This document shows, piece by piece, positions 40,452 through 52,800 of a stretch of DNA of 64,000 nt. This DNA is from Gorsachius magnificus (Eukaryota; Chordata; Aves; Pelecaniformes; Ardeidae): NCBI GenBank assembly GCA_034008185.1, contig CM067084.1, forward strand, positions 14,279,385-14,343,384, given 5' to 3'. The translations under genes were made by a program, and so were the position numbers. The notes beneath the pieces are model-generated. The model saw only the letters and a list, made by a program, of their open reading frames with translations. It ran no database searches and was not told the origin of the DNA. Position 1 is the first letter of the stretch. Each line of letters begins with the position of its first letter.

Positions 40452-43400
40452 TATGGATAACATAATGCTACATTTTTTCCTTCTCACTTCAGCTTGCAGT
40501 CTTTTCCAGGCCATGGCCAGTAATAAATTTGACACAGACCTTCCAATGTCAGGTGCAGGGTTCTGTCAGCCAAATTTTTCCCTCTTCTGTGCTCAGGGTG
40601 TTCAGCTTGCTGCAGCCAGGACAGCAGAGACAAGGACAATCTGGAACAGCTCTTCTGTGAGACATGTTGTTCTACCAAAATAACATGTTTTGTGGTGTAA
40701 AGTAGATGGCTGTTCTGCAGGACAGCACAGTGTTATTGCTGGCACACATCAGTAAAGCACAGCAGCACAACCTCAGTTGTTGGTACAAAGTTGCTAGTTT
40801 ATACAGAAATACATGTTTTATTCCTCTTGTTTTTCACATGATGTAGTCTTGTTGCTATATCCTCTATTTCATCACTGCACCATCAGTAGGAGCTAAAACC
40901 CTGCAGAGTAAATATCCTTGCATTCGTTTTTCATGAGGTCTTTCTGTGCACTTTAAAACTCATAATGGAAGATAGTGACTTTAAAGGTTATTTTAACTAC
41001 AGGACTGTAATGCACTGCCAATTCTCATTATTATAATTTCCAATTCTCTACACCAAATTATAGTGTGTAAGGAAAAGCAAGAACATCTCAAACATGTCCA
41101 TTTGCTGTGCATGCATGCTAAAATATTTCTGAATTTCAAAAGTCTTTGCTCAGAAATGGAAGGGATAAATCCCTACTATCAGTTATTTATTATCAGCTAC
41201 TTATTACTCAGGGAAATGTGTATGTTTTTTTAAAAAATTTAAAACAGTTTTTGCTCAACCCAGATTTTGATTCCCATTTTGCAGGCTTTGATAGGACAGG
41301 AGTTCACTCCAGAAATAAATGCTGACATATTAGCAAACAAGCTGATATATTTGTCTCTGCAAAGACCACACTCTGGTAGAAAGCACTATTAATATGTCCC
41401 TATGGGAATATATGCTCAAAACTCCTTTTTGAGCAGGAGTTCAAAGGTACTATGCTGGAGGTCCCCAGTACCCAGACACACAGATTATTCTTTCGTAGAC
41501 AAAAGGACTTCTGATTCTGTATCATTAATCCCAGATCAACTCACCTTCTCACTGTTTCTGTGCCAAACACTGAACCTTAGCCTCTGGTGCTCACCTCAGA
41601 GGTTCCAGCGTACTGAAGGCTCCTCTGCTCTTGCTGGGCCAGCGCTGTTCCCAAGATGGGTGCTATGATCCCGTGCTCAGAATGAACCTGAAGGACGGAC
41701 TATAAGAGAAAGACGTTTCATTCAAGCTGCCTGTACTGTGACAGTGTACACAGAGATCCCACTTGGCCAGGGCTGAGTGCTACCTTTGAGCGAATATTCT
41801 GTGCATGTCTGTGAGAGGTCTAGTCTGGGATTTCGTCCACATCCTTTAGCTGATCTGGGGCCTGTTCTCCAACATCCATCAGGATTTATGGGCAGCTAGG
41901 GTTAGATTTTTATATCATGATGACAACACAAAGAATTCAGGCACCTCAGCAGCTAATAAAAGCTCTCTGTCTTCCATTCATAAATTAATGTACTAGTGTA
42001 AAATAAGGAGACTGATCCTTTTTAAGCTAAGAAATTAGTAAAGAGCAGCAGAAATATTTGGAAGCCAGCAGGAGATGTACTATATAATTAAACTGTTGTC
42101 CTTGCCAATAGGTTATTATCAGCAGGTAACAAGATATATGCATCATTACAAACCATCTTACAGTATTTCATGCTGTAACAGATGAGATATATCTTTAGTG
42201 GCAGTATAGGGTAATCATTCAGACGTTGTTGTCATTATAGGTGCTATAAATTACAACTTAACAGTTTAATAGTTTAATAGTTTATCAATTAACTCTAGTG
42301 CCAATGCTTAAAAATTCTTTACCAAAAAATGGCTGATTTTTTTGCCCACTAAGGAACTGTTTTTAAAAGCCTACTTTATAAAAATACCTGTGGACTAGAA
42401 GGGTTAACCCTGGGACAGTTAAAAATACACCAAAGTTGCTGCACCAGACCACCCATGGCTAGAATTTATCAGATGTTTTAGGGTGCCTTTTTGTAAATAA
42501 AAACATAAATTAAGCAAATTTGCTGTCTGTAATTTATTTTTGAGTAGAGGGATCACCATATTCTAAACCGCTAGGCCAAAAATGGCTCCCACTGCACCTT
42601 TTCCTGGCTGCAGACTGCCAGAAGGCTGGGAATGCCAAGTGCTTAGTAATTTTCTTCCCTAGAGTTTAAGCTATAAATAAAGACAGTGTGAGGAAGTTTA
42701 TTGTCTCTGCTGGAAAAAGGACTTGAGCTCATTGGTGATATCAGACCACTGTCTGCCACAGATACATGTTTGTGCAGAACAAAATATGAGCTAATGATCT
42801 TGTGAATGACTCATGCAGCAGTAGAAGACCCATTTTATGTAAAGGAATAACAGCATTGGCAAGGTTTCACTCCATGTGTCTTAAATACCATATTAACTGT
42901 TAATACATTGTTAGCTATTATTAACATAACACAAAGTCTGTAACCAACACGACGGGAAATTAGACATGAACTCTGTGGCCTGTTTTGATACTGCATTGGC
43001 TAATTAAGAATTCTAGCACTTGTACCAGTGGTGCCTGCATGTATCTCCAGCAAGTAACGAAGTGTCACTGTCTGTTTTCCTGCAAGGAGAAGTAGGAACC
43101 TTACCTGCCCTTCCAGGACTGAGGAGAGGTATTGCAGGAACATGGAAATCTAGGCGCCTGACATCTGAAAGCTGCAGCTGGTTACTGCCACCAACCTGCT
43201 TGTCAGAGTAAAAGGTATCAACAATAACTTATAAAATAATAATTAATTATATCTGCTTGTAAAAGCCATACTGGCTCCCTCCCGAGTCGTGTAGCCTCAG
43301 TTTGAACGTCCTATTAGGCTGTGCCAAAGTACTTTAAAGTAACAGACATCTGCTTATCTGTTAAAACCCAGTGCACGTAGTGTACTTTTAAGGACATGGG

Positions 43401-43863
43401 AATGGGAGTCACAGTAACACTCACAGGCTTATCTGTTGTAGCCTGTGGGGAAAAACAAAAAGTATGGTTTGTTTTCCTGTTAGCGTACTTTGGTAATGGT
43501 ATAGTTGCTTGTTGGAGTTTTTCTTTATACTACTTCTTGGCAGGGTAAATAAATCTAAGAGTGTTTCACATTCCTGAAGTTAGACTAGTTCTGATACTAG
43601 AGTTAACATGATTAGTAGGACTCAGGGCTGCCAAGGGTAAACCTGCCCTGTGATGACCAACACAGGATGCTGGCGATGGCACAAGTCATCAGATTGGGGT
43701 TTACATGCTGCCTTGCTGCTAAAAGCTTTCTTTCACTCATTTTATTTAATTCTAACTCTTTTTTTTTTTTTTAAATAAAAAAAGCTCTACAGCCTTAGTT
43801 ACACAGGGTCTTATAGTAATTAATTATATGGGCACAAGAAATGTGATTTTACACTGGCTAGAA

Positions 43864-43880
43864 TATATATATATATATAA
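43864..43880. repeat. (TA)n microsatellite
   Basis: Eight to nine TA units in AT-rich sequence. Confidence 0.8.
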
Positions 43881-45669
43881 CCCCAGGAAAACCAGGAAAA
43901 GCAGATATTCTGTATTTCATGTATTATTCTTTTGTATGCCCTCATGTCTGATTTGCTGCACATTCCTTGCACCATGTTGTAAATCCAGAATAATTAATTT
44001 TATCTTTTTTTGCCCTCCCTTTATGGCACTTATCAGTATAGTATCCACTTGCTTCTTGAACATGAATTAGTTCATTTTTCTCAAAAGCCCTGAAGGATAA
44101 GAAAATGGGAATTTTCCTTTACAAATGGAAAAAGATTGGAAGAGCCTAATGATTTTGGGTCCAGTATGTGATACCTGGAGACGGATATTTATTTTTTTTT
44201 AAAAGATTGTTTAGCATTCTCTAGGATTGTCTGTATTCACATATAGCCCCCAGTGTGCTCGGTTGCAGCTGTGAGAACTCAATGCTTTTTTGAACTAAGC
44301 TCTGTAGAGGGCACTCATTTCTTCAAACTGTAGCATCAACACTGGAGAAACCTGCATTTGAGATAGCTGACTATAACAACTAGAAATATATGCTTGGGGA
44401 GCATGAAGTACCTCATCCTAAGGGCAGATATACAAAGCAACTTAAAATCAAGATTTCTTGTAAGAGGCAACTCAGCAAATTATTGTCTCTTGTGAAAAAT
44501 CTTGGTTAAGGAACTTGCCCAAGTCACAGGGAGATGGTGAGATGAAGGCAGGGAAAGGATTGTGTTCCTCAGGGCTGCATTCAGCTGTTTTTATCACTGA
44601 ACCCCTGCTTTTCTTTCTGTGATCTTCTGCCTCATTTTCTACACATCTTTCTTTTTCAAATAAGGACATTTATACAGGTTTTTTTCAGGAGCTTGGTCCT
44701 TTTAATGAACAGAATCCATTTTGTTCATAAATCCTGTGAGAGAAAAAGGAAATCTTTACCTCATACTATGATTAAAGATTTAATAACTTTTAAAAATGAT
44801 GAATTCATGGGAAGGCAGTGAGCATGGGATTGAGTTTCAAGTTCTCGAGAAGAATCTGCTTTAGTGTTCATAAATCCTTCCACTTCTGGTATGCTCAACG
44901 TTTACTTCTTCCCTTCACCTCCATGCTGTCTTAATTCTTTGCTCTGCTCTCCATTCAGCCATACTACTCAAATTCCACTGCTGTGCACCAGCAGCATCAC
45001 CAATTTCTGTTCCTCAGCCTTCACCAGGTTCTTCCTGTAGGAAGCCTTTTTTTTTTTTTTTTTTATACAAAGAGTTCTGCTTGCTTCTGAAGCTCTGAGA
45101 TTGAGTATGCTGGAGACCAACTACACAGTGCCAACAAACCTTTTCTGCAGTTATGTAAACTAAACCACTTATGAATCGGCCAAGTTTATGCAATTTTTCT
45201 AGGCTGCCAAACTTGAACAAATTACTGAAAAGCATAGCTTTAATTAAATGGTTATAAACATTGTCTTTATATGAAAGAAATGCATATTTCTGCTAATTTG
45301 TTTTTTGAAATGACTGAACTAGTCTTGATGGGACTTAAAAGAAAATCACTAGCCTGAGTAAGTAATTCAGCGTAGGAAATTTCATCTCTAACAATTTCAG
45401 CTTGACCAAACTAAAAGCAACTGAAACTGAGCCTTATTGTTTGAGACCCAGCTGCAGAAGGCCCTAACAAAACTGTAGGCAATAGCCCCTTTATGTAGAG
45501 ATAGGACTTTTCCCAGGCCATATCTTTGAAATGATCAGTGTTTAATTTAATTTTCTACAAAAATAATGCTTATGCAATCACACATCTGTGCATGGTTGCA
45601 TGTTTCTGCCTCCCTCCTCCATCACACTTTTTAATTCCAGGCCTAATTTCATTGCATAATTTGCATTGA

Positions 45670-45860
45670 AAGAAGCATCTGCAGGTCACCTCTTCCAGCC
45701 TCCCACCTAAAACAGGGCTAACTTCAAAATTAGAGCAGGTTGCTCCAGGCTTGGTTGATTTTTTAATACCTCTGAGGATGGAGCTTCTACAACTTCTGTA
45801 GGCAGCCTCCTGCACAAACTTATTTTCTGGCAGATTGCGTTGGGACTCCTTTTATAAAAA
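45670..45860 (-). mobile_element. Degenerate CR1 LINE fragment, antisense
   Basis: AGGTCACCTCTTCCAGCCTC, then ACAGGGCTAACTTCAAAATT and GAGCAGGTTGCTCCAGG, then GAGGATGGAGCTTCTACAAC, matches the reverse complement of the avian CR1 3' region. It is well diverged, with uncertain borders. The minus-strand open frame at 45570-45815 is this element. Confidence 0.7.
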
Positions 45861-46797
45861 ATACTAATATTAATGTCCAAGTAAACTGTTCTGTCAACAC
45901 AGCTTCATCATTTTCTGCTGTATTTCTTCAAGGGCTTGCTATGAATACAAAACCAGTTTTTTGTTTGAACACAAATTTGCCTGTTTCTCCAACCGCAACA
46001 CTTGCAAGATTTGAAAGTGAATCTAGGAAAAAAAAAAGTTTCCAAAAGAGAAGGGAAACATTCCAATTAGGTTTCATTGTGTCATCTGTAAAAAGGTAAT
46101 AAAAAGGGAAGTGAGCTGTTAGGCAGTTACCATGATCCCTACTATGAAAACACTGCTTAAATGGAGGTGGTATAGTGGATTGCTGCTGACCCGACCTTGG
46201 TTCCATATGGTTTGCCTCATATATTCTCTTCTAATTTATTTTACAAAATAGGGGAGAATGAAAGTAAAATTACATAGCTGGACTGTACTGTGTCTCCATA
46301 AAAGGCAACTATTAAAAGCAATTGTCATGTGTTGTAGTAATTAGGGGAACTCTTCTAGTCCTTTATAAAAACCAGAATTATACTGATGTTAATGACTTTA
46401 ATACTAGCTACCTGGGCTACAACCTCTCTTCTAATTGTTATCTAAAGTCACAAAAAATTATCCTTTGATGACAATCTACATTTTCCAGGGAAAATCCCTC
46501 TTATTTTGTAGCATTCAAAGATGGGTCTCTTGCATCTAGATAAAAATTAACCCTTTTAAAAAGTCTTTGTCTTGTGTTTTCCATTAATTTAGAAGATTTA
46601 AAAGGGACTTGCAAAAGTGACTTGCAAAATTTCAGCAACTTCCTGCTCTGAACGCTCTTAATAGATGGGCTGAGCGCCTCTCTATTGCAACATTATACAT
46701 ACTTATTTTTTCAGCGTCTACGTCCCATAATGTAATTTCCTGATCCAGATTCTGTGCTTCTGTTCTGAGTAATGTTCCAGCAGGAAGGACGCTGGGG

Positions 46798-46851
46798 ATG
46801 GCACAGCCAAAACGAACCTCTGGTGGAGCATTGCGCAGGCTGGAGACTCAG
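46798..46851 (+). CDS. IL15: IL15 coding exon 1 (start codon, predicted)
   Basis: This exon encodes 18 residues, MAQPKRTSGGALRRLETQ, and ends exactly at phase 0 before a strong donor (CAG then gtaagc). The next IL15 exon starts at phase 0. In that next exon's frame an intronic stop at 58065-58067 precedes the exon with no ATG between, so a start in an upstream exon is required. The ATG has G at -3 and G at +4. A likely acceptor (ttccag) ends at 46780, so the exon would begin at 46781 with 17 nt of 5' UTR. An in-frame TGA lies upstream at about 46741. In mammals the matching exon supplies only four residues (MRIS) before the KPHL exon, so the 18-residue version is bird-like or specific and cannot be checked by similarity here. 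Another exon could be used instead. Confidence 0.55.
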
Positions 46852-49800
46852 GTAAGCGTCACTTAAACAACATGACCTTTTAGGAAATCTCAGCAAAGCT
46901 CTAGATGTTATTTTACTGCCCAACAAGAAAACTAGGTAAAACAGCGAATTTAAGGCTTGGAAACATTTCCAGTATTAGTTGAGATCAGTAGCACCCTATA
47001 ATTGACATTCTCTCTAGCTGATCAGTACACGAAGTGTAGCTCTCCTTTCTAGTATTTAAATTTATCTTGAGCTTTGAGAAAATAATCTTCAGCAGTTAGA
47101 TACCTATAATCCAGGCAGCTTTACTGGCTTTCCTATTCTCTCTCTTCTATTATTCCATACTCAAAAACATGTGACTTGTGCGCTGTTCTCAAAAACCCCT
47201 ATGCTACTGAAATTTGTTATCTTGGGTAGGGGTTATCTAACAGTACCTGAACACATTTTAAATGTATGGTGAAACGATAGAAAAGTCTAGAGCATATACA
47301 CTACTGATACATTCACTCTTCAAGTATCTATGAGACTTTTTCCCCAGGGAATCTTTGGGAAACTTTTCTCATGTTCTACTTTTGAAATGATTCCTTCTTT
47401 TTTCTGTCTTTTTTTTTTTTTTTTTTTTTGAAGGACAAAACTCATCTCCTGTCCTCATGTAACTGAAAATATCTCTCAGATTCATAAGATTTTATGGATG
47501 CCTGTAGATTATTTTGCATAATTTAAATGACACATGAATATTTCAGGTCTCATTTTAAACTGTGTGTGACTTCAAGATCCATGGATCATAGCGAGGACAA
47601 AGTAGTTTTCTAGTAGTTCTCATCCAGCTAGAGATGAATGACTTGACAATAATGCAAATTTATGTGCTGTGCATATGTGACAATTTTTAACAAGAAACTA
47701 ATAGGCAGTTTGACTACCACTCTGAGTAAGATACAGCGTTGAAAGTGAACTGATGTATAAATGTCAAGAAGGCCAACCCAAGCTCTGTATTACACTTAGT
47801 AAAAGTGACTTTTCAACAATAAGGTGATCCAACAAGACGGAGGGCTAGTAGTGATCCTCTGTGCTTGCTAGGATCTGAAGGGTTTTGCCAGTACCTTTCC
47901 TACCAGCTCCGTGCTCATACCATGTTGAAAGTATGGTAGCATCCAAGAACTGGGACAGACTGATTTATCTCAAAGCAATTTGAGACACATGTTTTGTCCT
48001 GACTTAAATAGCAGCAAACAAAACCCCCTTCATCTATATAATGGATCTTAATTTTAAGCAGTGCTTACACCAGTCAAGGACTTTTCAGCTTCCCCTGCTC
48101 TGCCAGGTGCACAAGTAGCTGGGAGGGGACACAGCCAGGACAGCTGACCCCAACTGGCCACGGGGCTATGCCAGACCATAGGACGTCCTGCTCAGTATAG
48201 AAACTGGGGGGAGTTGGCCAGGGGGCTGCAATCGCTGCTCGGGGCTGGGCTGGGCATCAGTGAGCAGGTGGTGAGCAACTGCATTGTGCATCACTTGCTT
48301 TGTATATTCTATTATTATTATTATTTCTTTTCTGTTTTATTAAATTCTCTTTATCTCAAGCCATGGGTTTTACTTTTTTCCCCAATTCTCTCCCCCATCC
48401 CACTGAAGTGGGGGGGAGTGAGAAAACGGCTGTGTGGTGTTTAGTTGCCTGCTGGGTTAAACCACAACCACCACCTCATTTTGTTCTAATTTTGTTCCCC
48501 CATGTGGAAATAGGCACCCAATGCCATTAGGTAAGTTTTCAAAAAAAACCAAAGAGGAATGCTTATGTGGACAGAGTCAGCTGGTTCCTTGGCCTCTCAA
48601 GGTCCCACATGGAAATGTCCAGACAATTATTATTAATAGTATGAGTCACAGAGAATGGAATCATAAGACTTCAGTATAAGCTAAATCTTAAGGTCTTCAG
48701 ACATTTAGTGAGGGAAGTTTCAGAAGCCAGGTGGCAGGTTGGGACTCATCTATGATAATTCATGTGAATTTTCCTTACTGCTTTCATTTCAGTTGCATTC
48801 TGCCACGTGTCTCAATGTGCAGTATGCATGATGCCTATTTTGGCTTTAAGACCAGAAGGTTCCAAACTGTATGTGAATGGCCATATTTTTGGTGACTTCT
48901 AAATCTGATTCTTGCTTTACCAACCATGTGGACCTTACATAGCATTGGGGTGAATATTGGCCAAAACCATACTTTGTTAGCTGTTCTTCCAATGACAACA
49001 AAGCAAATTAGTTTGCAGTGTTGTGCTTTTGTTCAGGACAAAGAGACACCTTCCTTTGGCGGCAAGCAAGCAGTAAGCAGTCCTGATGGGAGAGCAAATA
49101 AAAGCCTATACAAGACAGCAGGGCTACATTGACTTCAACAAACCGAGTATTTTTCAGGCAAACAGTATGACACACAGTTACTAATAATATCTTTGGTAAT
49201 TTTTTTTTTTTTTTTTAAGGAAGAGAGACTGTGTTTGTGAGGCAGATCAAATACTGTATCAGCCCTTGCTTAGAATGACATAGAACTAATTTCTAGCTTT
49301 ACTATTCAAAAGTGATGAAAAATTGCTTGAAAAGACAACTATGGGGAAATACTATCTTTAGCTTATCCTCCTCTTATGCCTTCCCACAAGGTGGGTGTGG
49401 AACATTTACTGGACCAGTTCCCTGTTTTGAAAATGAGAGGGTTTTTTTTTTTTTATTGATTGATGTTGACCTGAATATAAGTACTTTCCAATTTGTAAGA
49501 AGTATTAATTTTTCTGGCAGGCTGCATTATCTCCCAAAATATTTCTGTTACTTAGCAGACTAATAACAATTCTGTAAAAAATATACGTGTGTATATATAT
49601 ATTAATGTAATAGAATCGAGGGACTTTTTGCAAATGTGGTCATGGGTTAAACTTACAATGTACAATCCCTTACAGTTTATCTCGTCTCTTGCATGAGCAT
49701 ATCAGAAACATTTACTATCACTTAATTACTGTCAACAAAGTAAGGTACTTTTGGCTTAACATTTTGTATGTTAAATCAATGAAATAAACAATCCCAGAGT

Positions 49801-52800
49801 GCAGACCTGTAATTTTATCCAAGAGTTTACACCTTTTCAACAATATTGTTCCACACAGCTTATAATATAAAGGCACCCAGGGATTTATTTGTGCTTTGCA
49901 GTATTGCCGACTATTTTATATATAAATGCTTTTAACATCCCTGTGAAGTACTTTTTTCAATCTTTTTTAAAACACTTGCCTAAATGAATGTACTTGCTAG
50001 TAGACTCATCCTGATTCTGAAAGAAAATCTGAAGTTTTCTGGACGAGTGCTGTGCTGCACTGCTAAGAACTATGACTACCATTTATTCTTTTTTAAGAGC
50101 TATAATACGGAAACAAGCTTAATATAATTTAGTATTGCTTCAGGTCTCATTAGTTTGCACGCACACAACCTCTTCCATTCCTCTATACATTCTGGGCTTG
50201 GCTGCCAAGAAATGAAGGAAAACCATCAGCCATACAAATTGAAGAAACCTCAAATAATGACAACTACTGTATTCCACTTACCACTTGCATACATATGGAA
50301 AAAGCGGTTCGGTGTGTAATCTCATAATGTGTTACATTCCACAAAAATACATTCAACATTTATGTGAAAGGGGGATGCTTCTGTAGCACACACTAGAGCT
50401 TTTCCAGTAATCAAGTTTCCTAAGGCAAGAAACTAAGGGTGATAGCTCAGTTGCTGTAAGTCTTACTGCATTTTTTATAAGTGATTTAGAGTAATATAAA
50501 GCAGAAATAATTTCATTTCCAAATTTATTTGCCTTTCCTATGCAGATATATTAAACAAAACTATAGTAGAGATACTTTGTTCTTCTTTCTTTGAATCCTG
50601 ATGCTAATTTTTTCTGGCTTTTGATCTATTTACAATATTTTTTTTTGGAAGTTTGTGTGCTGCTTTCCTTGATTGTTCAATAAATCTGTTTTTCCCAGGT
50701 TAACATTTTGGTCAAATTCTCAACGACTCTGGAAATGGCAATAACTTCATTGGTTTCAGTAAAGCTGAAACACATTAGGATTTCATTCTGCTCTTTAAAG
50801 AAGAGTAAAAGCACAATAAAAAGTAGAGTACTTCAAACTACACTACATCCTGCCTGTTTCCTGCAGGATCCAGTAAGTTCCAGTAAAAAGTATTGCTGTA
50901 ACATCGTGTCATAGATTATATATTTTTTTTAAAAGCTCTCAAAATACTGCCTTACTTTACCATTTTGAGAACTGCATTTGCTATTTTTAGTCTTCTATCT
51001 AATAAGTGTGTTACAGATCTCTATTATTTTCCTATTTTGCTAAGACTGTGATATTATTTGTCCAGCAGTTGCTATTTTATGGTCTCAGAATTTCCAGCTT
51101 TTACGCATCAGTACTTACATCAGACTTACTGTGTAAGTTTCTATGTTTGGCACTGTTTTAGATGTTAACATCCTACCCCTAAACGCACAAAAATTTTGTC
51201 CCTAATTGTATATTCCCTGTTGGGTATTTGTTGCCATGGCATAAAAATATCACAAATAATATTTACAGGGAGTGCCTAATGGCATATGTAGATCGGGACA
51301 CATTTCGCTAACCAAACTTCAGCGCTACCTAGTTCTGGCTCTTTTTTGTGTGCGTTTTATTAATGTCCTTTTCATTTCAAATCTCCTGTCATTCAACTCC
51401 TTACTTATCCTGGAGAGTACACTCTGAAAGGCCTTTTCACTAATTATTGCATATTGCACCCTGAGGGGGGTCGTTGGGGGATAAATGGTCAGAGCTAACC
51501 ATCTGTGCCCCACAAATGAGGTTTTTGCAGTGTACTTCCTCTTTTCTTTACTGACTACAACTTTAACTCACTAATTTTGCCACTACGAAAACTTGGGGCT
51601 TCTCTGTTTATCAATCACGGTGTTTGGCAAGCAAACCTAGCATTAATGTCATATACGCTTGCATCGGGACAACATTAAGTCGATCTTTCATAATTTAATA
51701 AGTGATTGATACCTTGAAAACACTGAAATTACATGGAAGGGTGTAAAAAGAAGGAAGCGTGTATTAGCTTTTTTTTTTCTGGCTGGATTTTTGCCAGCTG
51801 GCAAAGAAAGCTTGCGAGAGATCCTGAATTGACAGGCAAGGGGAAAGTCTAACCTATAGATTAAACATGTTTTGATGTACCAATAATGTAAATGGTGACC
51901 TGGCACCCGTTTCAAGCAGATGCCTGTCGTCATGGAGTATGTGTTGTTCTGAGACTGTGACCGACAAATTAGTGAAAGCAGATGGACTGAAAGGAAAGCT
52001 CTTAATTTATAATATTCATACTATAATATTCAACTAGTAATATTTATCCCTAAATACTGCAGCGCTTCTGTTGGGTTTCACTGCTACTGTGACTGTAAGG
52101 TTCTTCGGAAAGGTATAAAATCATTCTTTGCACCAAGGATAAAGTTCCTCTCAGACCTATCGCTAAGGATGCATCTTCATAAGGCAATGGTATGAGCCCC
52201 AGGCCTCAAGCATGTTTTGCCAAAAAGGTCAAAGGAAACATTTAACTTCTTACATTTCAAACTCTGATGTTTAAGGTATTGAGTGGAATAGCAATGACTC
52301 TGTGACCTTTTGGCAAAATTTTCAAACAGGCATTGCAAACTTCACTTTCTGGCATAAATGCCAGTTAGCAAGCGTGGTATAAGGGAAGGAATTCCTACTG
52401 GATGACTGTCAAAAGCAAATCAACAAGTATTTAAGCAAACCAAGAACATGTAAATGCATAAGTGATTAAACTGAAAGAGTTTCCTGCCACGCCGATTACT
52501 GAGAATACTCTTTTGAAGGTCAACACTACTCACAAACAAGCAGAATGAGCTAGGCAGAATAATACTCCACAGGAGAGTCACCACTATACAATAAAAACAA
52601 GGAAAGCTGTAGTTCTTAGGGGGAAGAGGGTGAAAAGGAAGTAATCAAATAGGAAACATATTTAAAGAATGCTCAATTTTAAAATGGCAGCTTCAAAAAT
52701 GCTTTAACCTGCCTAATTCTAGCTAAATACAAAACTTCTGAGAAAGCAATTTAGCTTTGTGGAATAAAGGCTTGAAGACATAACAATCTAAGGCATGGTT

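Larger units (their letters stand above)
40457..46780. other. Upstream of IL15 coding exon 1
   Basis: Contains the antisense CR1 relic (45.7 kb), a (TA)n run and a poly-T tract at 45047-45064. The IL15 promoter and untranslated exons may lie here or further left; no CpG-island-like start region is visible. Confidence 0.55.

Noticed and set aside
44107..44117. GGGAATTTTCC, resembling an NF-kappaB site upstream of IL15
   Set aside because: One base longer than the usual 10 bp site and isolated; such strings are common by chance.
50708..50914. Frame containing KLKHIRISFCSL, considered as the KPHLRS leader exon
   Set aside because: Similarity stops after a few residues and the LLLNSHF block is absent.
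51325..51513. Minus-strand 62-codon frame with a basic, helix-like C terminus
   Set aside because: Too short, no flanking exon or similarity recognised; lies in the IL15 intron.
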